Source: an uncultured Roseburia sp. (lineage in GTDB: Bacteria > Bacillota > Clostridia > Lachnospirales > Lachnospiraceae). Taken from it: DNA of 34,868 nucleotides. The stretch covers positions 1 to 34,868 of the forward strand of contig CAKNLF010000015.1 in the NCBI GenBank assembly GCA_930989305.1, in the 5' to 3' direction. Numbering within the stretch: position 1 is the first letter of the stretch; every line of letters starts with the position of its first letter. A program made the translations under genes and the position numbers. This document shows positions 24,371-32,379 of this stretch, piece by piece. The notes beneath the pieces were generated by a model. The model was not told the DNA's origin. It searched no databases and saw nothing but the letters and a program-made list of their open reading frames with translations.

Positions 24371-25426
24371 TTACGGGAACATAGGCACCAGATCCAGGCC
24401 CTCGGATTCATCCAGGCCAAACAGCAGGTTCATATTCTGTACCGCCTGGCCGGCAGCTCCTTTAACCAGATTATCCAATGCTCCCATCATGATAATGCGT
24501 CCCGTTCTTTCATCAATTTTAAAATTAATATCCGTATAATTGCTTCCCTCTACCCATTTTGTTTCAGGGAAAACGTCTTTTTCCAGAACCCGGACAAATT
24601 TTTCTTCTTTATAATATTTGTCATATACCGCTTTTACTTCTTCGTAAGAAGGAAGGCTTCCGTCGGGCTTTCTGTTAAGTTTTGCGTATTCTGTAGCCAG
24701 GATTCCCCTGTTCATAGGCACCAGATGAGGGGTAAAGCTGATGGTAATGGGATGCCCCGCCGCATAGCCCAGCTGCTCCTCAATCTCCGGCGTATGCCTG
24801 TGGGACGCTACGCCGTACGCTTTCATATTTTCATTTACTTCACAGAACAGATTCTGCGTCTTAGCTCCTCTTCCCGCTCCGGAAGTGCCTGATTTCGCGT
24901 CCACGATCAGCGTATCCGGATCAATGATTCCTTCCTTTACAAGAGGATAAGCTGTCAGTATGGAGCAGGTAGTATAACATCCCGGATTCGCTACCAGTCT
25001 GGCCTTTTTTACCTGTTCCCGGTTGATCTCACAGAGGCCGTATACCGCCTCATCTATAAACTGAGGGCTTTTGTGCCCGATCTTGTACCATTTTTCATAT
25101 ACCGCAACATCTTTGATCCTGTAATCAGCGCTCAGATCCACGACTTTCGCCCTGCTCAGGATACCTTCATTCAGTACGGAGGCAAGAAATCCCTGCGGCG
25201 TGGCGGTAAAGATCACATCCACCTGATCCGCCAGGGCTTCCAGATTGTCGTCCATACAGGACGCGTCTACCAGTTGAAACATATTTCTGTAAACATCCCC
25301 GTAAGGCTGGTCGATATAACTTCTTGAACCATACCATTTGATTTCCGTTTCTTTATGTCCAAGCAGCAGTCTTACAAGTTCGGCTCCCGCATATCCGGTA
25401 GCGCCGATGATTCCCGCTTTTATCAT
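24371..25426 (-). CDS. argC: N-acetyl-gamma-glutamyl-phosphate reductase
   Basis: ArgC reduces N-acetylglutamyl phosphate to the semialdehyde with NADPH. The protein is 351 residues. It starts MIKAGIIGATGYAGAELVRL with the dinucleotide-binding glycine motif. The catalytic cysteine is C150 in VANPGCYTTCSIL. Later features include GTSGAGRGAK and the substrate-binding segment RHTPEIEEQLGYAAG, followed by SFTPHLVPMNRGIL. It is the first gene of the argC-GNAT-argB-argD-ydcZ series and is divergent from argG across a region rich in ArgR-like boxes. GGAGG for the next gene overlaps its stop codon. Confidence 0.97.
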   Translation of the reverse strand: MIKAGIIGATGYAGAELVRLLLGHKETEIKWYGSRSYIDQPYGDVYRNMFQLVDASCMDDNLEALADQVDVIFTATPQGFLASVLNEGILSRAKVVDLSADYRIKDVAVYEKWYKIGHKSPQFIDEAVYGLCEINREQVKKARLVANPGCYTTCSILTAYPLVKEGIIDPDTLIVDAKSGTSGAGRGAKTQNLFCEVNENMKAYGVASHRHTPEIEEQLGYAAGHPITISFTPHLVPMNRGILATEYAKLNRKPDGSLPSYEEVKAVYDKYYKEEKFVRVLEKDVFPETKWVEGSNYTDINFKIDERTGRIIMMGALDNLVKGAAGQAVQNMNLLFGLDESEGLDLVPMFP

Positions 25427-25799
25427 AGATTACCCCTTCTTTCTTTTTTGTTCCGTTCCCGCTTCCCGGAAGGTTTATTCATTTATGCATTGTTTTTGCA
25501 TATTTATGCATTTCTTTCACGGTAAAATGCATAAAAAATCAATCTACCAAGAGCTTCCGGACCTCTTCAGCAGAAACTCAAGACTTAATATATCACATTT
25601 ATTTTTATATTTAAAGCATTTTAATACATTTTTTTAAATCTGTTATCTTTGTACAGCTTTATGTATTTTTATAAATATTTTATGTATATTTTTTCACTTG
25701 CGCAAACGGAACAATTGTTGTATATTATCTGTAGTCATCCGAAAGCTGAAAATGATTTTGGATCTATGGAAAATACAGATACAGGAAGGAACAAATACG
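25427..25799. promoter_or_regulatory. Divergent argC/argG control region with ArgR-like boxes
   Basis: This 373-base AT-rich region has no gene. The best ArgR box is TGCATATTTATGCA (25497-25510), a perfect palindrome of the form TGnAT-wwww-ATnCA. TGCATTGTTTTTGCA (25486-25500) overlaps its left side, and TGCATAAAAAATCA (25528-25541) lies nearby. An extended -10 TGATATATT for argC on the minus strand lies at 25587-25595. Two weaker boxes (near 25664-25677 and 25683-25696) precede the argG promoter. Repression by ArgR with arginine is inferred from the motif. Confidence 0.65.
25698..25726 (+). promoter_or_regulatory. argG promoter
   Basis: -35 TTGCGC (25698-25703), 17-base spacer, -10 TATATT (25721-25726). 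The ArgR-like box TGTATATTTTTTCA ends directly before the -35. Confidence 0.6.
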
Positions 25800-27023
25800 A
25801 TGAAAGAAAAAGTTGTTTTAGCTTATTCCGGCGGACTTGATACTACCGCCATTATCCCCTGGTTAAAGGAAAATTATGATTATGACGTAATCTGCTGCTG
25901 TGTAGACTGCGGACAGGGAGAAGAACTGGACGGACTTGAAGAAAGAGCAAAACTGTCCGGCGCTTCCAAATTATATATTGAAGATATTACAGATGAATTC
26001 TGCGATGATTACATTGTTCCCTGCGTACAGGCAGGCGCTGTATATGAAAACAAATATCTGCTGGGAACATCTATGGCCCGTCCCGGCATTGCAAAGAAAT
26101 TAGTAGAAGTTGCCAGAAAAGAAGGGGCGGTTGCCATCTGCCACGGCGCGACAGGCAAAGGAAACGATCAGATCCGTTTTGAGCTTGGAATCAAAGCTCT
26201 CGCTCCGGACTTAAAGATCATTGCCGCATGGCGTCAGGACAGCTGGACAATGCAGTCCCGTGAAGAAGAAATCGAATACTGCAAAGCTCACGGAATCCAT
26301 CTTCCCTTCTCTGCTGACCAGAGCTACAGCCGTGACCGTAACTTATGGCACATCAGCCACGAAGGTCTTGAACTGGAAGATCCCGCAAATGAGCCGGACT
26401 ATGATCATCTCCTTGTTCTGGGTGTAACGCCTCAGAAAGCTCCTGATGAAGGCGAATATGTTACAATGACCTTTGAAGCAGGCGTTCCAAAATCCGTAAA
26501 CGGCAAAGAAATGAAAGTTTCCGATATCATCCGTGAACTGAACCGTCTGGGAGGCAAACACGGCATCGGTATTGTAGATATCGTAGAAAACCGTGTAGTA
26601 GGTATGAAATCCAGAGGTATTTATGAAACACCAGGCGGCACGATCCTTATGGAAGCGCATCAGCAGCTGGAAGAGCTTGTATTGGACCGTGATACCATGG
26701 CTGTAAAAAAAGATATGGGTAACAAACTGGCACAGCTTGTTTACGAAGGAAAATGGTTCACTCCTCTTCGTGAAGCAATCCAGGCATTTGTAGAATCCAC
26801 CCAGAAATATGTAACCGGTGAAGTAAAATTCCAGCTTTATAAAGGCAACATCATCAAAGCGGGAACCACTTCTCCTTACTCACTCTACAGCGAATCACTG
26901 GCAAGCTTTACCACCGGCGATCTGTATGATCACCATGACGCAGAAGGCTTTATCACATTATTCGGTCTTCCATTGAAAGTACGCGCCATGAAGATGGCTG
27001 AGCTGGAAAAACAGAATAAATAA
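25800..27023 (+). CDS. argG: Argininosuccinate synthase
   Basis: ArgG joins citrulline and aspartate with ATP to form argininosuccinate. The protein is 407 residues from the ATG at 25800, with GGAAGGA upstream. The N-terminal PP-loop AYSGGLDTTA binds ATP. Further family motifs are HGATGKGNDQIRFE, SADQSYSRDRNLWHISHEG and VENRVVGMKSRGIYETPGG. The open frame extends upstream to 25698, but the added 34 residues are not conserved and include the promoter. Its downstream partner argH is not in the window. A strong hairpin terminator follows, so it is a single-gene unit here. Confidence 0.97.
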   Translation: MKEKVVLAYSGGLDTTAIIPWLKENYDYDVICCCVDCGQGEELDGLEERAKLSGASKLYIEDITDEFCDDYIVPCVQAGAVYENKYLLGTSMARPGIAKKLVEVARKEGAVAICHGATGKGNDQIRFELGIKALAPDLKIIAAWRQDSWTMQSREEEIEYCKAHGIHLPFSADQSYSRDRNLWHISHEGLELEDPANEPDYDHLLVLGVTPQKAPDEGEYVTMTFEAGVPKSVNGKEMKVSDIIRELNRLGGKHGIGIVDIVENRVVGMKSRGIYETPGGTILMEAHQQLEELVLDRDTMAVKKDMGNKLAQLVYEGKWFTPLREAIQAFVESTQKYVTGEVKFQLYKGNIIKAGTTSPYSLYSESLASFTTGDLYDHHDAEGFITLFGLPLKVRAMKMAELEKQNK

Positions 27024-27048
27024 AAAAGCATTATCTTTCTAACGCAAA

Positions 27049-27098
27049 AAACCGGAGTCTGATCGGATCTTCCCGACATACTCCGGTTTATTTATTTT
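27049..27098. terminator. Bidirectional terminator between argG and the small XRE gene
   Basis: A 10-bp stem AAACCGGAGT/ACTCCGGTTT (27049-27058 with 27080-27089), with inner TCGG/CCGA pairing. On plus it is followed by ATTTATTTTAT; on minus by a run of six T. It serves two convergent genes. Confidence 0.88.
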
Positions 27099-27130
27099 AT
27101 TCATCCCCTGTTCCTAATGCTATAACCCTT

Positions 27131-27502
27131 CTATATACCACCTGTTCCGTTTGATTTTCTCAGCTTTCTCTCTTTCCGGAGAGTCGCTTTTGTAGCTGCC
27201 GCAATATCCGCGATAATCCTGATCTCATATTCATCACAGTCTTTCAAGACGGACTGAAGTTCATTTTCAAATACTGCTTTTGACTGTACTACATTATCCG
27301 CCAGTATATAATCTACAGATACATGCAGGCTATTTGCCAGATTTACTATTGTCGGCAGACTTACCCGTGTTGTTCCGGTTTCAATATTGCTCAGATGGCT
27401 GGTGGAAAGATTTACCATTTCCGCAAGCTTTTCCTGAGTGATATCCATCTGGACACGGGCTGTTTTTATTCTTTTTCCAATAGATTTGTAGTCTAGCCCC
27501 AT
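27131..27502 (-). CDS. XRE-family transcriptional regulator (small)
   Basis: A 123-residue protein starting MGLDYKSIGKRIKTARVQMD. The HTH_3 domain covers about residues 8-62, with TQEKLAEMVNLSTSHLSNIE as helix-turn-helix. The C-terminal half (VQSKAVFENELQSVLKDCDE, then IIADIAAATKATLRKERKLR) is helical and has no recognised domain. GGAGG five bases before the ATG at 27502 fixes the start. It is divergent from the HPr-like gene and separated from it by 180 bases holding a perfect 17-bp palindrome. It may therefore regulate itself and that gene. Confidence 0.88.
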   Translation of the reverse strand: MGLDYKSIGKRIKTARVQMDITQEKLAEMVNLSTSHLSNIETGTTRVSLPTIVNLANSLHVSVDYILADNVVQSKAVFENELQSVLKDCDEYEIRIIADIAAATKATLRKERKLRKSNGTGGI

Positions 27503-27572
27503 GGCATCCTCCTTTATCATTTATCGTACAAAACTATTGTATACACGGAAATTTCAAAATATAATATCCTGC

Positions 27573-27589
27573 TTCCGTAAATTACGGAA
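27573..27589. promoter_or_regulatory. Palindromic putative operator between the XRE and HPr-like genes
   Basis: TTCCGTAAATTACGGAA, eight bases of perfect symmetry around a central A. A related half-site CGGAAATTTC is at 27546-27555. It lies upstream of the HPr-like promoter and of the XRE start, as expected for an XRE autoregulatory site. Its function is inferred. Confidence 0.6.
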
Positions 27590-27605
27590 ATATCATAAAT
27601 TATTG

Positions 27606-27634
27606 TTGAAACCTTGAAATGATTCATATATAAT
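27606..27634 (+). promoter_or_regulatory. Promoter of the HPr-like gene
   Basis: -35 TTGAAA (27606-27611), 17-base spacer, -10 TATAAT (27629-27634). Confidence 0.8.
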
Positions 27635-27682
27635 AAAAACGAAATTTGTTACGTTTTTTTACATAGAAAGAGTGTTAGTATT

Positions 27683-27943
27683 ATGCAAAAGATTGAGCTT
27701 ACCGTATCACCTGTTTTAGATTCACGCTATGAAAATACCATTTCAGAGCTTGTCTATACTGCCTGTCAGTACAAAAGCAGTATTTTTATCGCCACGCCGG
27801 ATGAAAAGCAAAAGGTCAACGCAAAAAGCATTATGGGAATCATCGCAGTAGGAATGCTGCTGCCCGGGACGCAGGTAGTGGTCATTGCTGAGGGAAGTGA
27901 TGAAGAAGAGGCAATTCTTGCATTGCAGAAATTTTTAGCATGA
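27683..27943 (+). CDS. HPr/Crh-like protein with Asp in place of the phosphorylatable His
   Basis: An 86-residue protein with the HPr fold pattern. The region around the regulatory serine is well conserved: KSIMGIIAVGM, with S49 matching Ser46 of HPr, the HPr-kinase target. The C-terminal GSDEEEAILALQKFLA also fits. At the active site, where HPr reads GIHARPA, this protein reads VLDSRYE. The histidine is replaced by D13 while the arginine (R15) is kept. It therefore cannot accept phosphate from enzyme I in the normal way and resembles Crh, which has Gln there. A CcpA co-repressor or other signalling role is plausible. It is a single-gene unit with its own promoter and terminator. Confidence 0.83.
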   Translation: MQKIELTVSPVLDSRYENTISELVYTACQYKSSIFIATPDEKQKVNAKSIMGIIAVGMLLPGTQVVVIAEGSDEEEAILALQKFLA

Positions 27944-27950
27944 CATGAAA

Positions 27951-27982
27951 GGAAATCCGCTTAACAGCGGATTTTCTTTTAC
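27951..27982. terminator. Terminator after the HPr-like gene
   Basis: A 9-bp stem AAATCCGCT/AGCGGATTT (27953-27961 with 27966-27974), TAAC loop, then TTCTTTT on the plus strand. The convergent XRE-membrane gene ends at 27979 and may share it. Confidence 0.88.
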
Positions 27983-28968
27983 TTTTCATTCCAGTTTATG
28001 ACTGCCGTAACCACAGAGCTTCCCACTGCGGCCAACGGCCATATGATCCAACTGATATCCCATCGGCCGCTGATAAAGCTGCACAGCAAATAAACAGTCG
28101 TCACTGACGGCCAATAGATTTTCTGAACTTTTTCTGCTTTTTTATTTTCTCTTTTCTTTTTCTTTGTATAGTCTCCCGCCTGCATAAGCCTGTCGTAGGC
28201 CCCCTGGGTCATAGCCGCTGTAATAAATAAAACAACAGCACCTGATACCATGCCAAACATCAGCGCAGTCATAAGAGTCTCTGTCATCTCGGAAGCATTC
28301 ATACTGTCCGCAATAATCAAAAAAACAGGACTCAAAATACACAGAATAACGCCTATGACAATATACATCCTGGATCTCAGCTCTTTTTCCCGCTTTTCCT
28401 CTGTCAGGATTCCCGCCACTCCATATTCCAGCTCAATGATTTCTCTTTCCAGATATTCAAACTCTTCCATCTTCATAGAGCCCATAATAAACAGCGCCAC
28501 TGCGCCTGAGACAAGGAGAAGGAGCACGCAGATTCCGATTCCGCCGGCCGCATTTTCCGGCAGACTGATCACTCCTGCCCTTGCTCCGTCGTCAAGCACC
28601 ATCAGTGCGATCGGAGAAAGGATACACATCGCCACTCCCAGCCGTATCATTTTTATATAATCCGTTACTCTGCTCAGATATTTTCTGACTTCCTCCAACG
28701 ATACCCTCTTTACATATTCCCCTTGCTGGTTTCTGGACTCTTCCTGATTGTACATCTCCGGTTCTGCTTCCAGTTCATCTTTCAAAAGAAAATCCGTCGA
28801 TACATCAAAAATCTGTCCCAGCAGCAAAATCTTATTAAGATCCGGTATGGAATTGCCGCTCTCCCATTTTGAAACAGACTGCCTTGAAACATTCATCTTC
28901 TCCGCCAGTTCTTCCTGGGACCATCCATTTTTCTTTCTCAGCATTACTATTTTATCTGCCAGAATCAT
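27979..28968 (-). CDS. XRE-family regulator fused to a multi-span membrane domain
   Basis: A 329-residue protein. The N-terminal HTH_3 domain (about 5-60) has SQEELAEKMNVSRQSVSKWE. A linker with EESRNQQGEYVKRVSLEEV follows. The remainder contains about six hydrophobic segments, beginning near residue 108 (IRLGVAMCILSPIALMVL) and ending WIIWPLAAVGSSVVTAVI. A soluble basic stretch KKKKRENKKAEK lies between spans four and five. Such membrane-tethered XRE proteins are common in Lachnospiraceae; most are of unknown function. GGAGG is better spaced for the second of two tandem ATGs (28968). An inverted repeat GGCAA-N6-TTGCC just upstream may be its own operator. Confidence 0.88.
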   Translation of the reverse strand: MILADKIVMLRKKNGWSQEELAEKMNVSRQSVSKWESGNSIPDLNKILLLGQIFDVSTDFLLKDELEAEPEMYNQEESRNQQGEYVKRVSLEEVRKYLSRVTDYIKMIRLGVAMCILSPIALMVLDDGARAGVISLPENAAGGIGICVLLLLVSGAVALFIMGSMKMEEFEYLEREIIELEYGVAGILTEEKREKELRSRMYIVIGVILCILSPVFLIIADSMNASEMTETLMTALMFGMVSGAVVLFITAAMTQGAYDRLMQAGDYTKKKKRENKKAEKVQKIYWPSVTTVYLLCSFISGRWDISWIIWPLAAVGSSVVTAVINWNEK

Positions 28969-28982
28969 CATATCCTCCTTTT

Positions 28983-28998
28983 GGCAATTTATCTTGCC
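28983..28998. promoter_or_regulatory. Inverted repeat upstream of the XRE-membrane gene
   Basis: GGCAATTTATCTTGCC: GGCAA and TTGCC arms with six bases between, in the leader between the promoter and the ribosome site. It is a candidate autoregulatory operator. Confidence 0.45.
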
Positions 28999-29012
28999 TT
29001 TTCATGGATTCT

Positions 29013-29041
29013 ATTGTATAAAAACCCCCGGTTGCCGTCTA
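29013..29041 (-). promoter_or_regulatory. Promoter of the XRE-membrane gene
   Basis: On the minus strand: -35 TAGACG (29036-29041, weak), 17-base spacer, -10 TACAAT (29013-29018). Confidence 0.5.
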
Positions 29042-29088
29042 TAAACCATGCTTGGAAATTGCGCAACCGCCAGTTGCAGCAGCCCTTT

Positions 29089-30513
29089 TTACCGGAGAAT
29101 ACGGCTGATCCCATCCACTGCTCCCGGTATTTCTTCTTCTTTTAAGGCTCCATATCCCAAGATCAGCACCGGATCTTTTCCCCTTTCTTTTTTTGTAATG
29201 TCGTATTCAGATAATCCCCGGATCAAAATCCCTTCCTTCCCACATCCTTCCAAAATCTGTTTTTCTGAAAGCTTCGGATCCGTCCTCACCAGAAGATGCA
29301 GTCCGGAATGCTCTCCGAAAATGTCTCTGCACCACTCGCATTGTTTCAGACAATCAATGAGCAGTTCATGACGTTTCTTATAGATTCTGCGCATTTTATT
29401 GAGATTTCGTTCAAAATATCCCCGTTCCATAAATTCATACAGCGTATTCTGCAGGATCCTGGATACCGTAGAAGCGTAAAATCCGCACCTTTCCCGATAG
29501 CGCTCCAGAAGCTTCTCCGGCAGCACCATATAGCTCACACGCAGAGCCGGCGCAATACTCCTGGAAAAAGTTCCCAGATAAATCACTTTCCCCAGCCTGT
29601 CGTTTCCCTGGAGAGACGGAATCGGCTTGCCACGGTAACGAAATTCGCTGTCGTAATCATCTTCAATAATATACCGGTCCTCTCCTGCCATGGCCCAGCT
29701 CAAAAGCTGCAGACGCCGTCTCATAGGCATCACCACACCAGTGGGAAACTGGTGTGAAGGCATGACATACGCCACATCCGCTCCCGCTTCCTCAAGGCTG
29801 CTGATACAAATGCCGTCCTGATCCAGCTTTACAGGGGTCACTTCATAACCGAGATTTTTAAATGTAAGGTAAGCCGGCAGATAGGTGGGGTTTTCCATTG
29901 CGATCTTTTGTCTGTTTCCCAGTATCTGGGACAGAAGCATCTGCAAATATTCATTTCCCGCCCCGATGATGATCTGCCCCGCCCGGCAGTTTACCCCTCT
30001 GACCCGATGCAGATACTTGGCAATGCTTTCTCTCAGATTTTCATCTCCTGCGGGATTTCCGCTCATCAGCAGACGGTCCCCCTGATCCAGAAGCAGTTCT
30101 CTTGTAATATTGCTCCACTCCTTAAAGGGAAAATAAGAAAGATCCACGCTGTCCGGAGAAAGGTCGTATCGATACTCTTGTCTTTTTTTTACCGTATCTT
30201 TTGTTTTCTCCTGCATCCTTTCCGTTTTTTTCTCCACATCCGATTCTTCCAGATCACAAAGTTCCCCTATATCGCATACAAAATATCCTCTGCAGGCCTC
30301 CGATAAAATATATCCTTCCGACACCAGCTGATCATAAGCTAGTTCCACAGTGCTCCTGCTCACTTCCAGATACCCGGCAAAATATCTTGTAGAGGGCAGT
30401 CTTTCCCCTTCTTTCAGATTTCCCCGGATGATTTCTTTTTTTATTCCTTCATAAATCTGTTCATACAGCGGCCGGTCAGACTCCGCCGACAATTCCACAG
30501 ACAGCTCCCGCAT
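29089..30513 (-). CDS. MocR/PdxR-family regulator (GntR HTH plus aminotransferase domain) lacking the PLP lysine
   Basis: A 474-residue protein. The GntR winged helix covers about residues 1-80 (PLYEQIYEGIKKEIIRGNL, RLPSTRYFAGYLEVSRSTVE). A charged linker leads to a fold-type-I aminotransferase-like domain (about 115-470). That domain has SGNPAGDENLRESIAKYL, ENPTYLPAY, MPSHQFPTGVVMP and EDDYDSEFRY (D286 and Y287 region). In GabR and PdxR the PLP lysine lies in GTFSK; here the sequence is GTFSRSIAPALR, with R318 encoded by AGG at 29562-29560. The start at 30513 has GGAGG seven bases upstream. Most relatives sit beside the gene they control; here the neighbours are glnS and an XRE-membrane gene, so the target is unclear. 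Confidence 0.9.
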   Translation of the reverse strand: MRELSVELSAESDRPLYEQIYEGIKKEIIRGNLKEGERLPSTRYFAGYLEVSRSTVELAYDQLVSEGYILSEACRGYFVCDIGELCDLEESDVEKKTERMQEKTKDTVKKRQEYRYDLSPDSVDLSYFPFKEWSNITRELLLDQGDRLLMSGNPAGDENLRESIAKYLHRVRGVNCRAGQIIIGAGNEYLQMLLSQILGNRQKIAMENPTYLPAYLTFKNLGYEVTPVKLDQDGICISSLEEAGADVAYVMPSHQFPTGVVMPMRRRLQLLSWAMAGEDRYIIEDDYDSEFRYRGKPIPSLQGNDRLGKVIYLGTFSRSIAPALRVSYMVLPEKLLERYRERCGFYASTVSRILQNTLYEFMERGYFERNLNKMRRIYKKRHELLIDCLKQCEWCRDIFGEHSGLHLLVRTDPKLSEKQILEGCGKEGILIRGLSEYDITKKERGKDPVLILGYGALKEEEIPGAVDGISRILR

Positions 30514-30542
30514 CCTGTCACCTCCAGACGGGTGTTTTTGAA

Positions 30543-30585
30543 TAAAAAAGTGCCTCAATTCCCGCTGCCGCATTGATTGAGACAC
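30543..30585 (-). terminator. glnS terminator
   Basis: On the minus strand GTGTCTCAAT/ATTGAGGCAC (30576-30585 with 30550-30559, one mismatch), 16-base loop, then TTTTTTATT. It lies 60 bases after the glnS stop and just before the MocR-type gene. Confidence 0.8.
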
Positions 30586-30644
30586 TCCTTTATGTCATAT
30601 AATTCTTCCGTTTATTTGGTTTTCCCTATCTATGGGCCTTTTTC

Positions 30645-32309
30645 TTAAGAAGGCAGCTTGTAAGAACTCTTCAGAGATACAATCCGGTTAAATACCGGCA
30701 TATCCGGTGTGGAATCTTTTGCATCCACACAGAAAAATCCCTGACGTACAAACTGAAAACTGTCGTATTTTTCCGCCTGTTTTAAAGAAGGTTCCACATA
30801 ACAGTTTTTCAGGATAGTAAGGGAATTCGGGTTCAGATTCAGACTTCCGTCTTCGTTATATACGCCTTTTTCCTCATCAATAATGTTTTCATAAAGTCTT
30901 ACTTCCGCTTTTACGCCGTGTTTTGCAGATACCCAGTGGATTGTTCCTCTTACCTTTCTGCCGTCCGGACTGTTCCCCCCGCGGCTTAAAGGATCGTAGG
31001 TACAATGAATTTCCGTAATATTTCCGTTTTCATCTTTTTCAAACCCGGTGCAGGTAACAAAGTAGGCGTTCATCAGTCTTACTTCATTTCCCGGATAGAG
31101 ACGGCGGTATTTTTTCGGCGGTTCTTCCATGAAATCTTCCCGTTCGATATATAACTCCCGTGAAAAAGGAACCGTACGTTTGCCCAGCTCCGGATTTTCC
31201 AGGTTGTTGTCTACTTCCAGTTCCTCTTCCTGGTCTTCCGGATAATTATCAATGATCAGTTTAACCGGATCCAGTACGGCCATTGCCCGGGAACGTTTCA
31301 GCTTCAGATCTTCCCTGATGCAGTACTCCAGCATCGCATAGTCCACAGAACTGTTGCTTTTAGATACTCCGCAAAGCTCCACAAATTTCTGGATAGACTC
31401 AGGTGTAAATCCTCTCCGGCGCAGAGCCGCAATAGACACCAGACGGGGATCATCCCATCCGTCTACGATTCCCTCTTCCACCAGTTTTTTAATGTAACGT
31501 TTGCCCGTTACCACATTGGTCAGGTAAAGTTTCGCAAACTCAATCTGTTTTGGGGGATGTTCGTACTCAAGCTCCCGGATCACCCAGTCGTACAATGGTC
31601 TGTGATCCTCAAATTCCAGCGTACAGATAGAATGGGTTACCCCTTCAATAGCGTCTTCAATAGGGTGGGCAAAGTCGTACATGGGGTAAATACACCATTC
31701 GTTTCCTGTATTATGATGTTCCATATGAGCTACACGGTAAATGATAGGATCCCTCATATTAATATTCGGGGAAGCCATGTCAATTTTCGCTCTGAGGACT
31801 TTTTCGCCATCCCTGTATTTTCCTTCCTTCATTTCTTCAAAAAGCTGAAGGTTTTCCTCAACGCTCCTGTTGCGGTAGGGGCTTTCCTTTCCCGGTTCTG
31901 TCAGCGTTCCTCTGTACTCCCGGATTTCATCCGAAGTCAGGTCGCAGACATAAGCTTTTCCTTTTTTGATCAGTTTTATAGCAGCTTCATACATCTGATA
32001 GAAATAATCGGACGCAAAAAACATCCTGTCTTCCCAATCAGCTCCAAGCCACTGTACATCTCTTTTGATGGATTCCACAAATTCATATTTTTCTTTTGTC
32101 GGGTTTGTATCATCAAAGCGGAGATTAAATTTTCCATGATATTCTTTTGCAAGTCCGTAATTTAACAATATGGACTTTGCATGTCCGATATGAAGATATC
32201 CGTTTGGTTCCGGTGGAAAACGGGTACATACCTCCTGGCATTTTCCTTCTTCAATATCCTTATCTATGATCTGCTCGATAAAATTTCTGGAAACTGTTTC
32301 GTTATCCAC
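30645..32309 (-). CDS. glnS: Glutaminyl-tRNA synthetase
   Basis: GlnRS charges tRNA-Gln with glutamine directly. The protein is 554 residues, the usual bacterial length. The HIGH-type motif is [15 protein letters not shown] (33-46). GlnRS-specific segments include [37 protein letters not shown] and GWDDPRL. The C-terminal anticodon-binding beta-barrels contain [19 protein letters not shown]. At the KMSKS loop, where E. coli GlnRS has VMSKRKL, this protein reads VVTGKRYI (266-273). The start is GTG at 32309 with AGGAGG eight bases upstream. A sigma-A promoter lies directly upstream, leaving no room for a T-box leader. Confidence 0.96.
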   Translation of the reverse strand: MDNETVSRNFIEQIIDKDIEEGKCQEVCTRFPPEPNGYLHIGHAKSILLNYGLAKEYHGKFNLRFDDTNPTKEKYEFVESIKRDVQWLGADWEDRMFFASDYFYQMYEAAIKLIKKGKAYVCDLTSDEIREYRGTLTEPGKESPYRNRSVEENLQLFEEMKEGKYRDGEKVLRAKIDMASPNINMRDPIIYRVAHMEHHNTGNEWCIYPMYDFAHPIEDAIEGVTHSICTLEFEDHRPLYDWVIRELEYEHPPKQIEFAKLYLTNVVTGKRYIKKLVEEGIVDGWDDPRLVSIAALRRRGFTPESIQKFVELCGVSKSNSSVDYAMLEYCIREDLKLKRSRAMAVLDPVKLIIDNYPEDQEEELEVDNNLENPELGKRTVPFSRELYIEREDFMEEPPKKYRRLYPGNEVRLMNAYFVTCTGFEKDENGNITEIHCTYDPLSRGGNSPDGRKVRGTIHWVSAKHGVKAEVRLYENIIDEEKGVYNEDGSLNLNPNSLTILKNCYVEPSLKQAEKYDSFQFVRQGFFCVDAKDSTPDMPVFNRIVSLKSSYKLPS

Positions 32310-32345
32310 TCTCTCGACCTCCTGCTGTTTTTTTCCATACCTTAA

Positions 32346-32374
32346 AATGTAACACAGCAGCGGGTTATCGTCAA
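32346..32374 (-). promoter_or_regulatory. glnS promoter
   Basis: On the minus strand: -35 TTGACG (32369-32374), 17-base spacer, -10 TACATT (32346-32351). The leader is about 30 bases. Confidence 0.8.
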
Positions 32375-32379
32375 TCAGT

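Noticed and set aside
25427..25799. CRISPR-like or tandem repeat array in the TGCAT-rich argC/argG region
   Set aside because: Spacing and unit length are irregular, and the motifs fit ArgR boxes in AT-rich promoter DNA.
31557..32165. 202-codon open frame on plus, opposite glnS
   Set aside because: It is the antisense shadow of conserved GlnRS sequence; no promoter or ribosome site.
32310..32379. Possible T-box or other riboswitch before glnS
   Set aside because: Only about 70 bases separate the genes, and the promoter leaves a leader of about 30 bases with no structure.
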